13,280 nt of DNA from an uncultured Varibaculum sp. (lineage in GTDB: Bacteria; Actinomycetota; Actinomycetes; Actinomycetales; Actinomycetaceae): contig CAMYAU010000035.1 of NCBI GenBank assembly GCA_947253735.1, positions 1 through 13,280 on the forward strand, written 5' to 3'. Every line of letters starts with the position of its first letter. Positions within the stretch are counted from its first letter, which is position 1. The notes below the pieces were generated by a model. The model saw only the letters and a program-made list of their open reading frames with translations. It had not been told where the DNA came from and ran no database searches. Shown here piece by piece: positions 6,810-13,280 of the stretch. The position numbers and the translations under genes were made by a program.

Positions 6810-7787
6810 TTATTCTTGATCGAAGAGGGCGGTTACGGAGCCATCATCGAACACGGTGCGAATCGCACTGGCCAGTAGAGGTGCGATCGGTAGGATCGTC
6901 AGCTGCGGGAAACGCTTATCTGCCGAAATAGGCAGGGTATCGGTAACGATAATCTCACGCGCCCCGCAGGTAGAGAGGCGTTCGGCGGCGGGCGGAGAAA
7001 GTACCCCGTGAGTGGCTGCCACAATCACATCTTTCGCCCCCGAATGCAGTAGCACTTTCACTGCCTCGGCAATAGTGCCGCCGGTATCAATCAGGTCGTC
7101 GACCAGTACGCAAGTGCGCCCTTCAACCGTACCTACTACCCGGTGAGCAACTGCCACGTTGGGGCGGGTAGTATCCCGGGTCTTATGCACGAAAGCTAGC
7201 TCGCAGCCTCCGAGTTTATTGGCCCATTTTTCTGCCACCCGAATGCGGCCCGCATCGGGAGAAACAATCGTGAGATTGGTTTGGTCTACCCGTCTTTTTA
7301 CATAATCAATCAGAACCGGCTGCGCATACAGGTGATCCCAGGGGCCGTCAAAGAAGCCCTGTTCCTGTGCGGCGTGCAGGTCTACACTCATTAGGCGGTC
7401 AGCGCCAGCAGTTTTGAATAGGTCAGCGATCAGACGGGCCGAGATAGGCTCACGTCCTTGATGCTTCTTATCTTGGCGCGCATAGGGGAAGAAGGGGGCA
7501 ACAACGGTGATTCGCGCTGCCGATGCCCGCTTGAGGGCATCCACCATAATCATCTGCTCCATTACCCACTTGTTCAAAGGCGCGGTATGGGATTGCACCA
7601 CGTAGCAGTCCGCTCCCCGCACTGACTCGGAGAAACGTACGTAAATCTCGCCATTGGCAAAATCGTAGGCGACGGTCGGCAATACTTCTGTATGGAGTTC
7701 TTCGGCGATTCCCTGGGCAAGCTCGGGGTATGCCCGTCCCGGAACAATCAAAAGGTGTTTTTGACCTGCAGATTTAATCCCCGTCAT
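6810..7787 (-). CDS. prs: Ribose-phosphate pyrophosphokinase (PRPP synthetase)
   Basis: Makes 5-phosphoribosyl-1-pyrophosphate from ribose 5-phosphate and ATP for purine, pyrimidine, NAD, His and Trp synthesis. The 325 residues match class I enzymes. Visible motifs: PYARQDKKHQGREPISA (101-117, ATP site and flexible region), divalent-metal site DLHAAQEQGFF (136-146), the catalytic flexible loop with K202 and R204 (HKTRDTTRPN) and the PRPP-binding loop VLVDDLIDTGGT (227-238). The ATG at 7787 is preceded by AAAGGT. It lies 70 bases after glmU and is almost certainly co-transcribed, the normal arrangement. Confidence 0.98.
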   Translation of the reverse strand: MTGIKSAGQKHLLIVPGRAYPELAQGIAEELHTEVLPTVAYDFANGEIYVRFSESVRGADCYVVQSHTAPLNKWVMEQMIMVDALKRASAARITVVAPFFPYARQDKKHQGREPISARLIADLFKTAGADRLMSVDLHAAQEQGFFDGPWDHLYAQPVLIDYVKRRVDQTNLTIVSPDAGRIRVAEKWANKLGGCELAFVHKTRDTTRPNVAVAHRVVGTVEGRTCVLVDDLIDTGGTIAEAVKVLLHSGAKDVIVAATHGVLSPPAAERLSTCGAREIIVTDTLPISADKRFPQLTILPIAPLLASAIRTVFDDGSVTALFDQE

Positions 7788-7857
7788 TGCGTGCTACCTT
7801 TCATCATTGGCCAGATTCGCCATGCCGTTATTTTGATTCTACAAGTCATGAGGCGCC

Positions 7858-8877
7858 CTACAGGTTGGTTTCGCAACTGTGGTTCGAACCGGAAGCGAGA
7901 TTTACTGCCTGTAAATCACAGCGACGCACCCGCGCGCCCGCTCCCACTTTCACATTTTCAAGGGAGGTAAAGGGCCCAATCTCGGCACCCGTCTGTATCA
8001 CGGTATTGCCATGTAAATCGCAGCCCGGAAGGATCACAACATCGGGAGCAATAGTGACACTTTTTTCGATCCAAGTGGTTTCGGGGTCGGTAATGGTCAC
8101 CCCGTCCTTCATTAGTTGGTTAAGGATCCGTCGATTGTATTCACGATGCAATCCCGCTAACTGCACCCGATCATTGCATCCTTCAGCCTGCATATAGTCA
8201 GTGATCAGGAAAGCACCGGCGCGTCCGTTACTGGCCGCCAGGGCAATAGTGTCAGTGAGGTAAACCTCGCCCTGATCGTTATTCGTACCAAGACCTAAGA
8301 GGGCGTGGGAGAGAAATTCGGCGTCGAAAGCATAGATACCAGCGTTAATTTCCCGAATTTGCCGCTGAGTTTCCTGGCAGTCACGATCTTCAACTATCGC
8401 GTTCACTGCACCGGTTTCGGAGCGGATTATTCGACCATAGCCAGTGGGATCAGGTACCAGGGTGGTCAAAATTGTTACTTGATTACCAGCCTCCTGGTGG
8501 GTTTCCAGCAGGTTTTTCAGGGTGGAGCTCTCCAGTAGCGGCACATCCCCCGAGGTAATCACCACAGTACCGTTTAACTGTCCTTGCTCAGATAGTTTTT
8601 GGAGGGCACATTGCACCGCTCTCCCGGTTCCCGGAATCTCATCCTGATCAGCAAGCACCGCTTGCGGATAGTGAGTGTTGATGTACTGGGCCACCGCTTC
8701 GCGTTCATGGCGAATCACCACGCATAGGGCCGTTGGTTTGAGAGAGGCCACCGCCTCAATAGCATGTCCCAGCAACGCTTTCCCCGCCAAAGGGTGCAAA
8801 ACTTTGGGGAGGGCAGATTTCATCCGAGTACCTTTACCAGCTGCCAAAACAATGGCTGCAGACGGCACATTTTCCAT
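7858..8877 (-). CDS. glmU: GlmU uridylyltransferase, C-terminal acetyltransferase half missing
   Basis: N-acetylglucosamine-1-phosphate uridylyltransferase of cell-wall precursor (UDP-GlcNAc) synthesis. From the ATG at 8877 (AAAGGG upstream, MENVPSAAIVLAAG) the protein has 339 residues; bifunctional GlmU has about 450-490. The pyrophosphorylase half is intact: LAAGKGTRM (11-19), LPKVLHPL (23-30), SGDVPL (109-114, metal Asp111), GYGR (147-150). A short left-handed beta-helix begins at about 270 (VTIAPDVVILPG, NTVIQTGAEIGPFTSL) and stops after a few hexapeptide turns in SNHSCETNL. The conserved GPF-RLRPG, FVEVKN and NHLTYVGDA segments with the acetyl-CoA site and catalytic His are absent. Only 70 bases remain before prs and no frame continues the helix, so this is a deletion rather than a single frameshift. 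The open frame extends upstream to 8964 only by reading into the tRNA. Confidence 0.92.
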   Translation of the reverse strand: MENVPSAAIVLAAGKGTRMKSALPKVLHPLAGKALLGHAIEAVASLKPTALCVVIRHEREAVAQYINTHYPQAVLADQDEIPGTGRAVQCALQKLSEQGQLNGTVVITSGDVPLLESSTLKNLLETHQEAGNQVTILTTLVPDPTGYGRIIRSETGAVNAIVEDRDCQETQRQIREINAGIYAFDAEFLSHALLGLGTNNDQGEVYLTDTIALAASNGRAGAFLITDYMQAEGCNDRVQLAGLHREYNRRILNQLMKDGVTITDPETTWIEKSVTIAPDVVILPGCDLHGNTVIQTGAEIGPFTSLENVKVGAGARVRRCDLQAVNLASGSNHSCETNL

Positions 8878-8915
8878 GGTTTGACCCTTTATAGGTAGTC
8901 GGATTGGAAATAGTA

Positions 8916-8930
8916 GGCACCTCAGATGCC
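8916..8930 (-). other. Hairpin directly after tRNA-Gln
   Basis: GGCATC-TGA-GGTGCC (minus strand, one G-U pair) starts two bases past the tRNA 3' end and is followed by TACTATTTCC. It may mark the end of the pre-tRNA, help 3' processing, or act as a weak terminator ahead of glmU. The U content after it is low. Confidence 0.3.
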
Positions 8931-8932
8931 AG

Positions 8933-9004
8933 TTCCGCCCCCAGGATTCGAACCCGGCTCTCAAGGCACCAAAAGCCCGCGTGTTACCTATACACCAGGG
9001 CGGA
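8933..9004 (-). tRNA. tRNA-Gln (anticodon UUG)
   Basis: 72 bases fold as a complete cloverleaf. Acceptor TCCGCCC/GGGCGGA, seven perfect pairs; D stem GTGT/ACAC; anticodon loop TTTTGGT giving UUG, reading CAA (and CAG by wobble) for Gln; T stem CCGGG/CCTGG with the invariant TTCGAAT loop; discriminator A. The CCA end is not encoded. The anticodon stem CGGGC/GCCTT has three Watson-Crick pairs, one G-U and a C-U mismatch at 27-43, a little weak. It lies 55 bases upstream of glmU on the same strand with a -10 box just before it, so glmU may be read from the tRNA promoter. Confidence 0.94.
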
Positions 9005-9014
9005 ATACTCCTCT

Positions 9015-9020
9015 ATATTA
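9015..9020 (-). promoter_or_regulatory. -10 box for tRNA-Gln (and probably glmU-prs)
   Basis: On the minus strand TAATAT, five of six to TATAAT, lies 10 bases before the tRNA 5' end. Transcription would start a few bases before the tRNA, typical for stable RNA genes. Upstream at about 17 bp is only a poor -35 (TTTAGG). Nothing else is evident between 9021 and the MarR control region. Confidence 0.5.
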
Positions 9021-9221
9021 CACATCCGAAAAACTTTCCTAAAACTGTGCTGCTATTCCTAGGCTTTTTCTAGCTTTGCCCGCGAATATTTTTTTGATAT
9101 TGCGTCCAGGAAATAACTTCCAATGAGAAATAAAACCCGATACTACCAGGAATAATTAAGGCACTTTCCCGGTCACAAAATTAAATCACTGCTCCCCAAA
9201 AGCTGTGGCCAGATCCATATT

Positions 9222-9240
9222 TTAGGTAAACCTAACTTCG
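9222..9240. promoter_or_regulatory. Iron-box-like palindrome upstream of the MarR gene
   Basis: TTAGGT-AA-ACCTAA (9222-9235) is a perfect palindrome with 6-base arms. Extended to 19 bases it agrees at 15 positions with the DtxR/IdeR operator consensus TWAGGTWAGSCTWACCTWA as I recall it; the mismatches fall in the middle and right end. It lies about 67-80 bases upstream of the proposed leaderless start, above the predicted -35. It could be an activator site, an operator for an unseen promoter, or the MarR protein's own site. A weaker inverted repeat, GTGATG/CATGAC (9240-9256), follows. Confidence 0.45.
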
Positions 9241-9265
9241 TGATGCTCTTCATGACCGTTAGGCA

Positions 9266-9294
9266 TAGACCAGTGCCTTGACTTCAAGTAAACT
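9266..9294 (+). promoter_or_regulatory. Candidate leaderless promoter of the MarR gene
   Basis: TAGACC (9266-9271, four of six to TTGACA) and TAAACT (9289-9294, a TANNNT box) are 17 bases apart. Seven bases after the -10 comes the GTG at 9302, so the transcript would begin at the start codon. This fits the absence of any ribosome site before the gene and the frequency of leaderless genes in actinobacteria. Confidence 0.45.
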
Positions 9295-9301
9295 TTGCCT
9301 T

Positions 9302-9838
9302 GTGATTCCACAGAATATTTCCTCTGACGCCACCGACGAAGTCGATCGCATCATTCTTGCTTGGCAGATTGAACGCCCAGATCTTGATGTTTCTCCGATG
9401 GAGGTTTATTCCCGGGTTGCACGCCTAGCTCGACATCTAGATTTGGCACGTAAAGAAGCATTCAGTGCGCAAGGAATGGAACCTTGGGAATTCGACGTGC
9501 TTTCAGTGCTGCGCCGTGCCGCCGCCCCCTATTCCTTAACCCCCGGCACCCTGTTACAGGAGCTGCTGGTTTCCTCCGGCACTATGACGAATCGGATTGA
9601 TCGCCTAGAAAAGAAGGGGCTAGTCAAACGTACCCCTTCCCCGCATGACCGCCGCGCAGTGTTGGTATCTCTTACCGATAAGGGAGTTACCCGGGTAGAC
9701 GCGGCCCTCAAAGAACTTCTACAGCGAGAGTCAGAGTTAGTTTCTCCTATAGACGAGGACGAACGGAAGGTACTCTCGAATCTGCTACGGCGCCTACTGC
9801 TACCTTTCGAGGGCACCCCGGTGCGCCCTCTGCGCTAA
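9302..9838 (+). CDS. MarR-family transcriptional regulator
   Basis: Predicted winged-helix DNA-binding protein of 178 residues. After an N-terminal helix region (DEVDRIILAWQIERPDLDVS, then RVARLARHLDLARKEAF) comes the core EPWEFDVLSVLRRA, the recognition-helix region LVSSGTMTNRIDRLEKKGLV and the wing RTPSPHDRRAVLVSLTDKG. The D-R-R wing motif is diagnostic of MarR proteins. The start is uncertain: GTG 9302 suits a leaderless transcript, TTG 9278 would add eight residues, and neither has a ribosome site. The regulator stands alone on the plus strand within a minus-strand housekeeping cluster; its ligand and targets cannot be read from the window. A DtxR-like palindrome upstream suggests a link to metal status, but this is inference. 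Confidence 0.92.
   Translation: MIPQNISSDATDEVDRIILAWQIERPDLDVSPMEVYSRVARLARHLDLARKEAFSAQGMEPWEFDVLSVLRRAAAPYSLTPGTLLQELLVSSGTMTNRIDRLEKKGLVKRTPSPHDRRAVLVSLTDKGVTRVDAALKELLQRESELVSPIDEDERKVLSNLLRRLLLPFEGTPVRPLR
9809..9830. other. Hairpin in the 3' end of the MarR gene
   Basis: GAGGGC (9809-9814) and GCCCTC (9825-9830) pair exactly, with further GC pairing possible inside. The hairpin ends five bases before the stop codon. It may help end transcripts between the convergent MarR and ABC-F genes, whose stops are 66 bases apart with no other clear terminator, but no T-run follows on either strand. Confidence 0.3.
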
Positions 9839-9904
9839 ACCCCTGCAGGCTTTCCCATTTTTGCACTGATAGTCATCCGGTTTAGCCCCGGGCGATATCC
9901 TGGT

Positions 9905-11776
9905 CTATTCCAAAGCTTCCGACAGGCGCAACCAGTTTTCTTCTAGTGCTTCCTCGTCGCTAACCAACTGGGCGCGGCGCTGATTTAGCTTTTGCAGATG
10001 CTCCAACCCTTCTGGAGAAGTATCGACGGCACCCTCACTTAACTCCTGATCTACCTGTTTGAGCTGTTGGTGTAGCTTTTCTAGTTTCTTTTCGGTGGCT
10101 GAAAGCTCTTTGCGTGTTCGATAAATCTCTGCCCCGCTTTTTTGTGCTGGCTTCCCGGTTTTCTCGCTACCCTCAGCGGTAGTTTTATCGATAGGGACCG
10201 CTCGATCACTTTCTGCCGAAATCTCCCCGGCTGCCCGCAGCTGCAAATACTGTTCCACTCCGCCAGGCAGCGCCGCCAAAGTACCGTCAGCTAGCAGCGC
10301 CACCTGTGAATCTGTCACCCTTTGCAGCAGGTAACGGTCGTGACTGACCACCACCAGAGTGCCGGGAAAAGAATCCAGCAGATCCTCTAACTGCGCCAAA
10401 GTATCGGTATCTAGGTCATTGGTAGGCTCATCCAGGATCAACACATTAGGTTCGGCCAGCAGCTGGGAGGCGATCTGTAGCCGGCGCATTTCCCCACCGG
10501 AAAGGTCACTTACCCGAGTCCAGGCGCGCTCTTTACTAAACCCCAATTTTTCTACCAGTTTGGCGGCGGTAATTTCTTGCTCACCCCACTGGATTCGCTC
10601 TTTTATTTGCGATATTGCTTCTACGACCCGCAAATCAGGATTCATTCCCTCAATTTGGGGAGTTTGCTCCAAGGTAGCTAGCTGTACAGTTTTTCCCCGT
10701 TTAACCTTGCCGGCAGTGGGAGTGAGTTTTCCACTCATTATCCCCAGTAAAGTGGATTTACCCGCACCATTAACCCCAATGACTCCTACTCGTTGACCAG
10801 GATTTAGCCGCCAAGTCACCTGGTTCAAGACTTTTCGCTTTGACCCCGGATAGGAAAAGGAGACATCCTCTAACTCGATTACCCGCTTGCCTAGACGCGC
10901 CGAGGCCAAGCGCACTAACTCCACACTGTCACGCAGCGGAGGAACATCACTAATCAGGGCTTCGGCGGCGTCAATACGAAACTTCGGTTTGGAGGTACGC
11001 GCCGGGGCTCCCCGACGCAACCAGGCAAGTTCTTTGCGTAACTGATTTTGACGTTTTTCTTCCGCCACCTGAGCTTGCCGCGCCCGCTCCATCCGGGCAA
11101 GTATGTATGCGGCGTAAGAACCCTCATATTCTTCCACGTGACCGGGAATCTGCTCCCGTCCATATCCGGGGTCAACTCCCGGCACTACCTCCCAAATCCG
11201 GTTACAAACCGCATCCAAGAACCAACGATCGTGGGTAACCACCACTAAAGCCCCATTTCCGGAGCTAAAGCGGTTATTGAGGTAGCGCGCCAGCCAGGCC
11301 ACCCCCTCTACATCCAAATGGTTAGTAGGCTCGTCTAACGCCAAAATAGGGGCATCTTTGCCCAGGGTGCGCGCCAGAGCTACCCGCCGCGCCTGTCCCC
11401 CAGAAAGTTCAGCGCATGTAGTGGATAAATCGATATCCGGCAGGATTCCCTCATCTATCTCGCGTAAATGCGGCTGCGATGCCCACTGATAGTCGGGGAT
11501 TTTTCCGTGGACTTCCTCTTTCACGCTCAGCGTCGGATCCAGGGTTTGCTGTTGAGAGAGGCAGGCAAAACTTACCCCGGGCGCATAGGTGACGCTGCCA
11601 CTATCGGGTTCTTGGGTTCCGCTCAGCAGGCGCAGCAGGGTGGATTTTCCGGCGCCATTGGGGCCTAAGATTCCGATCCGATCGCAGGGAGCGAGGCTAA
11701 CGGTTATTCCGGAAAGTAGGCGGCGCGGCCCGGCGAGGGCGCCGGCTTCGTGGGTTCCAGCTAAAAAAGTACTCAC
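9905..11776 (-). CDS. ABC-F family ATPase, Uup-like
   Basis: Soluble twin-ATPase of the ABC-F class, which acts on ribosomes (or, for Uup, in ribosome assembly and DNA precise excision) rather than transport; no membrane segments. With the GTG at 11776 it has 623 residues. NBD1: Walker A GPNGAGKST (38-46), signature LSGGQ (124-128), Walker B ILALDEPTNHLD (144-155). The linker region has KELAWLRRGAPARTSK (248-263), typical of Uup-like members. NBD2: GVNGAGKST (334-342), LSGGE (425-429), VLILDEPTNDLD (445-456). A C-terminal charged coiled coil (about 545-623) follows a low-complexity spacer, as in Uup. The start GTG overlaps the preceding TGA as GTGA, suggesting coupling to the ksgA-ispE frame; a GTG at 11785 is the alternative. 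No antibiotic-resistance role can be claimed. Confidence 0.95.
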   Translation of the reverse strand: MSTFLAGTHEAGALAGPRRLLSGITVSLAPCDRIGILGPNGAGKSTLLRLLSGTQEPDSGSVTYAPGVSFACLSQQQTLDPTLSVKEEVHGKIPDYQWASQPHLREIDEGILPDIDLSTTCAELSGGQARRVALARTLGKDAPILALDEPTNHLDVEGVAWLARYLNNRFSSGNGALVVVTHDRWFLDAVCNRIWEVVPGVDPGYGREQIPGHVEEYEGSYAAYILARMERARQAQVAEEKRQNQLRKELAWLRRGAPARTSKPKFRIDAAEALISDVPPLRDSVELVRLASARLGKRVIELEDVSFSYPGSKRKVLNQVTWRLNPGQRVGVIGVNGAGKSTLLGIMSGKLTPTAGKVKRGKTVQLATLEQTPQIEGMNPDLRVVEAISQIKERIQWGEQEITAAKLVEKLGFSKERAWTRVSDLSGGEMRRLQIASQLLAEPNVLILDEPTNDLDTDTLAQLEDLLDSFPGTLVVVSHDRYLLQRVTDSQVALLADGTLAALPGGVEQYLQLRAAGEISAESDRAVPIDKTTAEGSEKTGKPAQKSGAEIYRTRKELSATEKKLEKLHQQLKQVDQELSEGAVDTSPEGLEHLQKLNQRRAQLVSDEEALEENWLRLSEALE

Positions 11777-13280
11777 GCCAGCCACTGCTTTCTAGAAAGA
11801 TCGATTTCGGGGGCGGAAAAGGTCAGCGGCAAGGTGTAGGCAACCTGTGCTAACTGGGCAAGTTCCCAGGCGAGTTTTTCTGCCTTTTCCGCGTTGTCTA
11901 CCAGGCAAATCACGCTGGGGCCGGAACCGGATATAAAGGGAATCGCTCCTTGCTGCCCAGCGGCCTCTATAGTTGCCCCTAGCTGCGGAATTAGAGTTAG
12001 CGCTGGGGCTTGCAAGTCGTTATGAATTAGCTTTGCGAGGGCGCCGAAATCTCCGGCATAAAGTGACTCTAGCAGGGGGGTTATTTCGGGTAGGGTCGGC
12101 ATTACTGTCCGTGCTGCGCCCGCCTGATCAAATTGTTTAAATACCTGCGGAGTAGGCAGAGTTTCGGGGGAAACCGCCACCACCAGGTGCAGAGGTTTTG
12201 CTGGCGGCAAGGGAGTAATCCGATCCCCACGCCGATCCGCGAAACAGGTTCCGCCATAGAGCCCAAAAGGCACGTCTGCCCCCAAGCTGGCACCCATTTC
12301 CGCTAAGTCCTCCCGGGAGATCCCAGCTTGCAATACCTGGTTAGCGGCCAGCAAGGCTGCCGCCCCGTCGGCAGATCCACCCGCCATCCCGGCAGCTACC
12401 GGCACCTGTTTATTTATTCGAATCCGCGCCCCTCCCTGGTAGCCACAATCCGCGGCTACTAACAGGAACGCCCGGGTAGCGAGGTTGTCTTGGGGATCTA
12501 ATCCCGAAAGAGCCTCTTGGTCGCGTCCGGAATGGTATCCGACTGCGCCGGGCGGGGCGCTAAAGGAAACTTCCAGGTCGATACCGGCTGGCTGCAGAGT
12601 TATCTCTACGGTTTCTTTGAGACTGACGGATTGAAATACCGTGGAAAGCCGGTGATACCCCGCTACTGATTCTCCGCAGGCAAGAAAGAGGTTTATTTTA
12701 GCGTTGGTGCTGGCGATAGCGGTTTTCTCTTTGGCGTCACCACCACAACCGGGCACGTCGTCAGCCGCGGTTAATGCTTCTGAAGAGCTTTGCTCGCCGG
12801 GAGTTTTCGCGCTCTCCGGCAGATTTTCAAAGCCTGCCAGCAGAGCCTTGCGCAGCCGGGCAAGCGCCACATACTGGTTAATCTCCAGGTTTTCCGCGCG
12901 CGCGGTAGGATCGATCCCGCAGGCTCGCAAGAGAGTTTCTGCTACCAAAGGCTGCGCCCAAGCTTTTAATCCTGCCCGCAGCATCTTGCGCCGGGAAGCG
13001 AACGCCTGGTCAATCAGATTGAAAACTGCTTCCCGTTCAAGCGCTAAAGCTTGTACTGACTTTACCTGCTGGTCAGAAAGGATCTCTTCCCTGGCATCCT
13101 CACCTTTAAAATTCTTATCCCCTTCCCCATATTCATGGGTTAACGGGTAATGCCTTTGCCGAGTAATCTCTACTAGCGCCGAATCCACATTCGGTTGCGG
13201 GTAAAAAACTCTCCGAGAAATATCTGACCCCATCCGCGCCCGACCGTACCAGGCGATTTTCACGCTGGGAACCCCGTAAA
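11773..13280 (-). CDS. RsmA/KsgA (C-terminal part) fused in frame to IspE; 5' end beyond window
   Basis: One uninterrupted frame carries two enzymes that are normally separate neighbours. The upstream part is the 16S rRNA A1518/A1519 dimethyltransferase RsmA/KsgA: YGVPSVKIAWYG at the edge, VFYPQPNVDSALVEI, and FASRRKMLRAGL; its methyltransferase N-terminus lies outside the window. It contains an insert of about 35 residues before the REAVFNLIDQAF helix. After a linker of about 40 residues (ALLAGFENLPES to KEKT) comes complete IspE, CDP-methylerythritol kinase of the MEP isoprenoid pathway: NAKINLFLACG, YHRLSTVFQSV, the GHMP ATP loop PVAAGMAGGSADGAAALL, GADVPFGLYGGTCF and FISGSGPSV. No stop codon separates them. 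The only plausible internal start is a GTG at 12756, without a ribosome site. The stop overlaps the ABC-F start as GTGA. Confidence 0.94.
   Translation of the reverse strand, partial: YGVPSVKIAWYGRARMGSDISRRVFYPQPNVDSALVEITRQRHYPLTHEYGEGDKNFKGEDAREEILSDQQVKSVQALALEREAVFNLIDQAFASRRKMLRAGLKAWAQPLVAETLLRACGIDPTARAENLEINQYVALARLRKALLAGFENLPESAKTPGEQSSSEALTAADDVPGCGGDAKEKTAIASTNAKINLFLACGESVAGYHRLSTVFQSVSLKETVEITLQPAGIDLEVSFSAPPGAVGYHSGRDQEALSGLDPQDNLATRAFLLVAADCGYQGGARIRINKQVPVAAGMAGGSADGAAALLAANQVLQAGISREDLAEMGASLGADVPFGLYGGTCFADRRGDRITPLPPAKPLHLVVAVSPETLPTPQVFKQFDQAGAARTVMPTLPEITPLLESLYAGDFGALAKLIHNDLQAPALTLIPQLGATIEAAGQQGAIPFISGSGPSVICLVDNAEKAEKLAWELAQLAQVAYTLPLTFSAPEIDLSRKQWLA

Noticed and set aside
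7788..7857. Frameshifted remainder of the GlmU acetyltransferase domain
   Set aside because: Only 70 bases separate the glmU stop from prs, and none of the frames shows hexapeptide repeats; a simple frameshift cannot explain the missing part.
8878..8964. Longer GlmU start reading into the tRNA
   Set aside because: The added residues overlap tRNA-Gln sequence and precede a proper AAAGGG ribosome site and the conserved AAIVLAAGKGTRM N-terminus.
1..13280. Mobile elements, CRISPR arrays, defence or biosynthetic clusters
   Set aside because: No transposase, integrase, spaced direct repeats or relevant domains; apart from the MarR and lipoprotein genes all genes are core housekeeping.

Overview
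The window comes from a Gram-positive actinobacterium of moderate GC content. The gene order rsmA-ispE-ABC-F-glmU-prs-rplY-pth and rimP-nusA-infB is the classic actinobacterial chromosomal arrangement. The protein sequences (short two-KH NusA, Ctc-type L25 with an acidic tail, GPR-rich IF-2 linker) suggest Actinomycetaceae (Varibaculum/Mobiluncus/Actinomyces-like). This placement is an inference from protein style, not a database match. The region looks like core genome: no insertion sequence, prophage or CRISPR array is visible.

Left part (1-4090, minus strand): infB (cut by the left edge), a roughly 300-base gap without a recognisable gene, nusA and rimP. This is the translation/transcription-factor operon, read right to left. 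The usual small ylxR gene between nusA and infB is not recognisable, and a terminator-like hairpin lies in the gap. Divergently, on the plus strand from 4152, lies an uncharacterised secreted lipoprotein gene.

Middle part (5296-9004, minus strand): pth (peptidyl-tRNA hydrolase), rplY (L25/Ctc), prs (PRPP synthetase), glmU and a tRNA-Gln(UUG). Transcription probably starts at a good -10 box just upstream of the tRNA and runs through glmU and prs; further promoters are likely before rplY. Strong hairpins lie after rplY and in the rplY leader.

Right part (9005-13280): a MarR-family regulator on the plus strand, apparently leaderless and preceded by an iron-box-like palindrome, sits inside the otherwise minus-strand cluster. 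It converges on an ABC-F ATPase gene. That gene overlaps by 4 bases a long ORF carrying the C-terminal part of RsmA/KsgA fused in frame to a complete IspE; the ORF runs off the right edge.

The main oddities are: (1) GlmU ends at residue 339 and lacks the whole acetyltransferase active-site half; (2) the KsgA-IspE fusion; (3) an rplY leader with a perfect anti-Shine-Dalgarno and two mutually exclusive hairpins; (4) the palindrome upstream of the MarR gene; (5) the missing ylxR. No wholly new multi-gene system (defence, secretion, biosynthesis) is evident.
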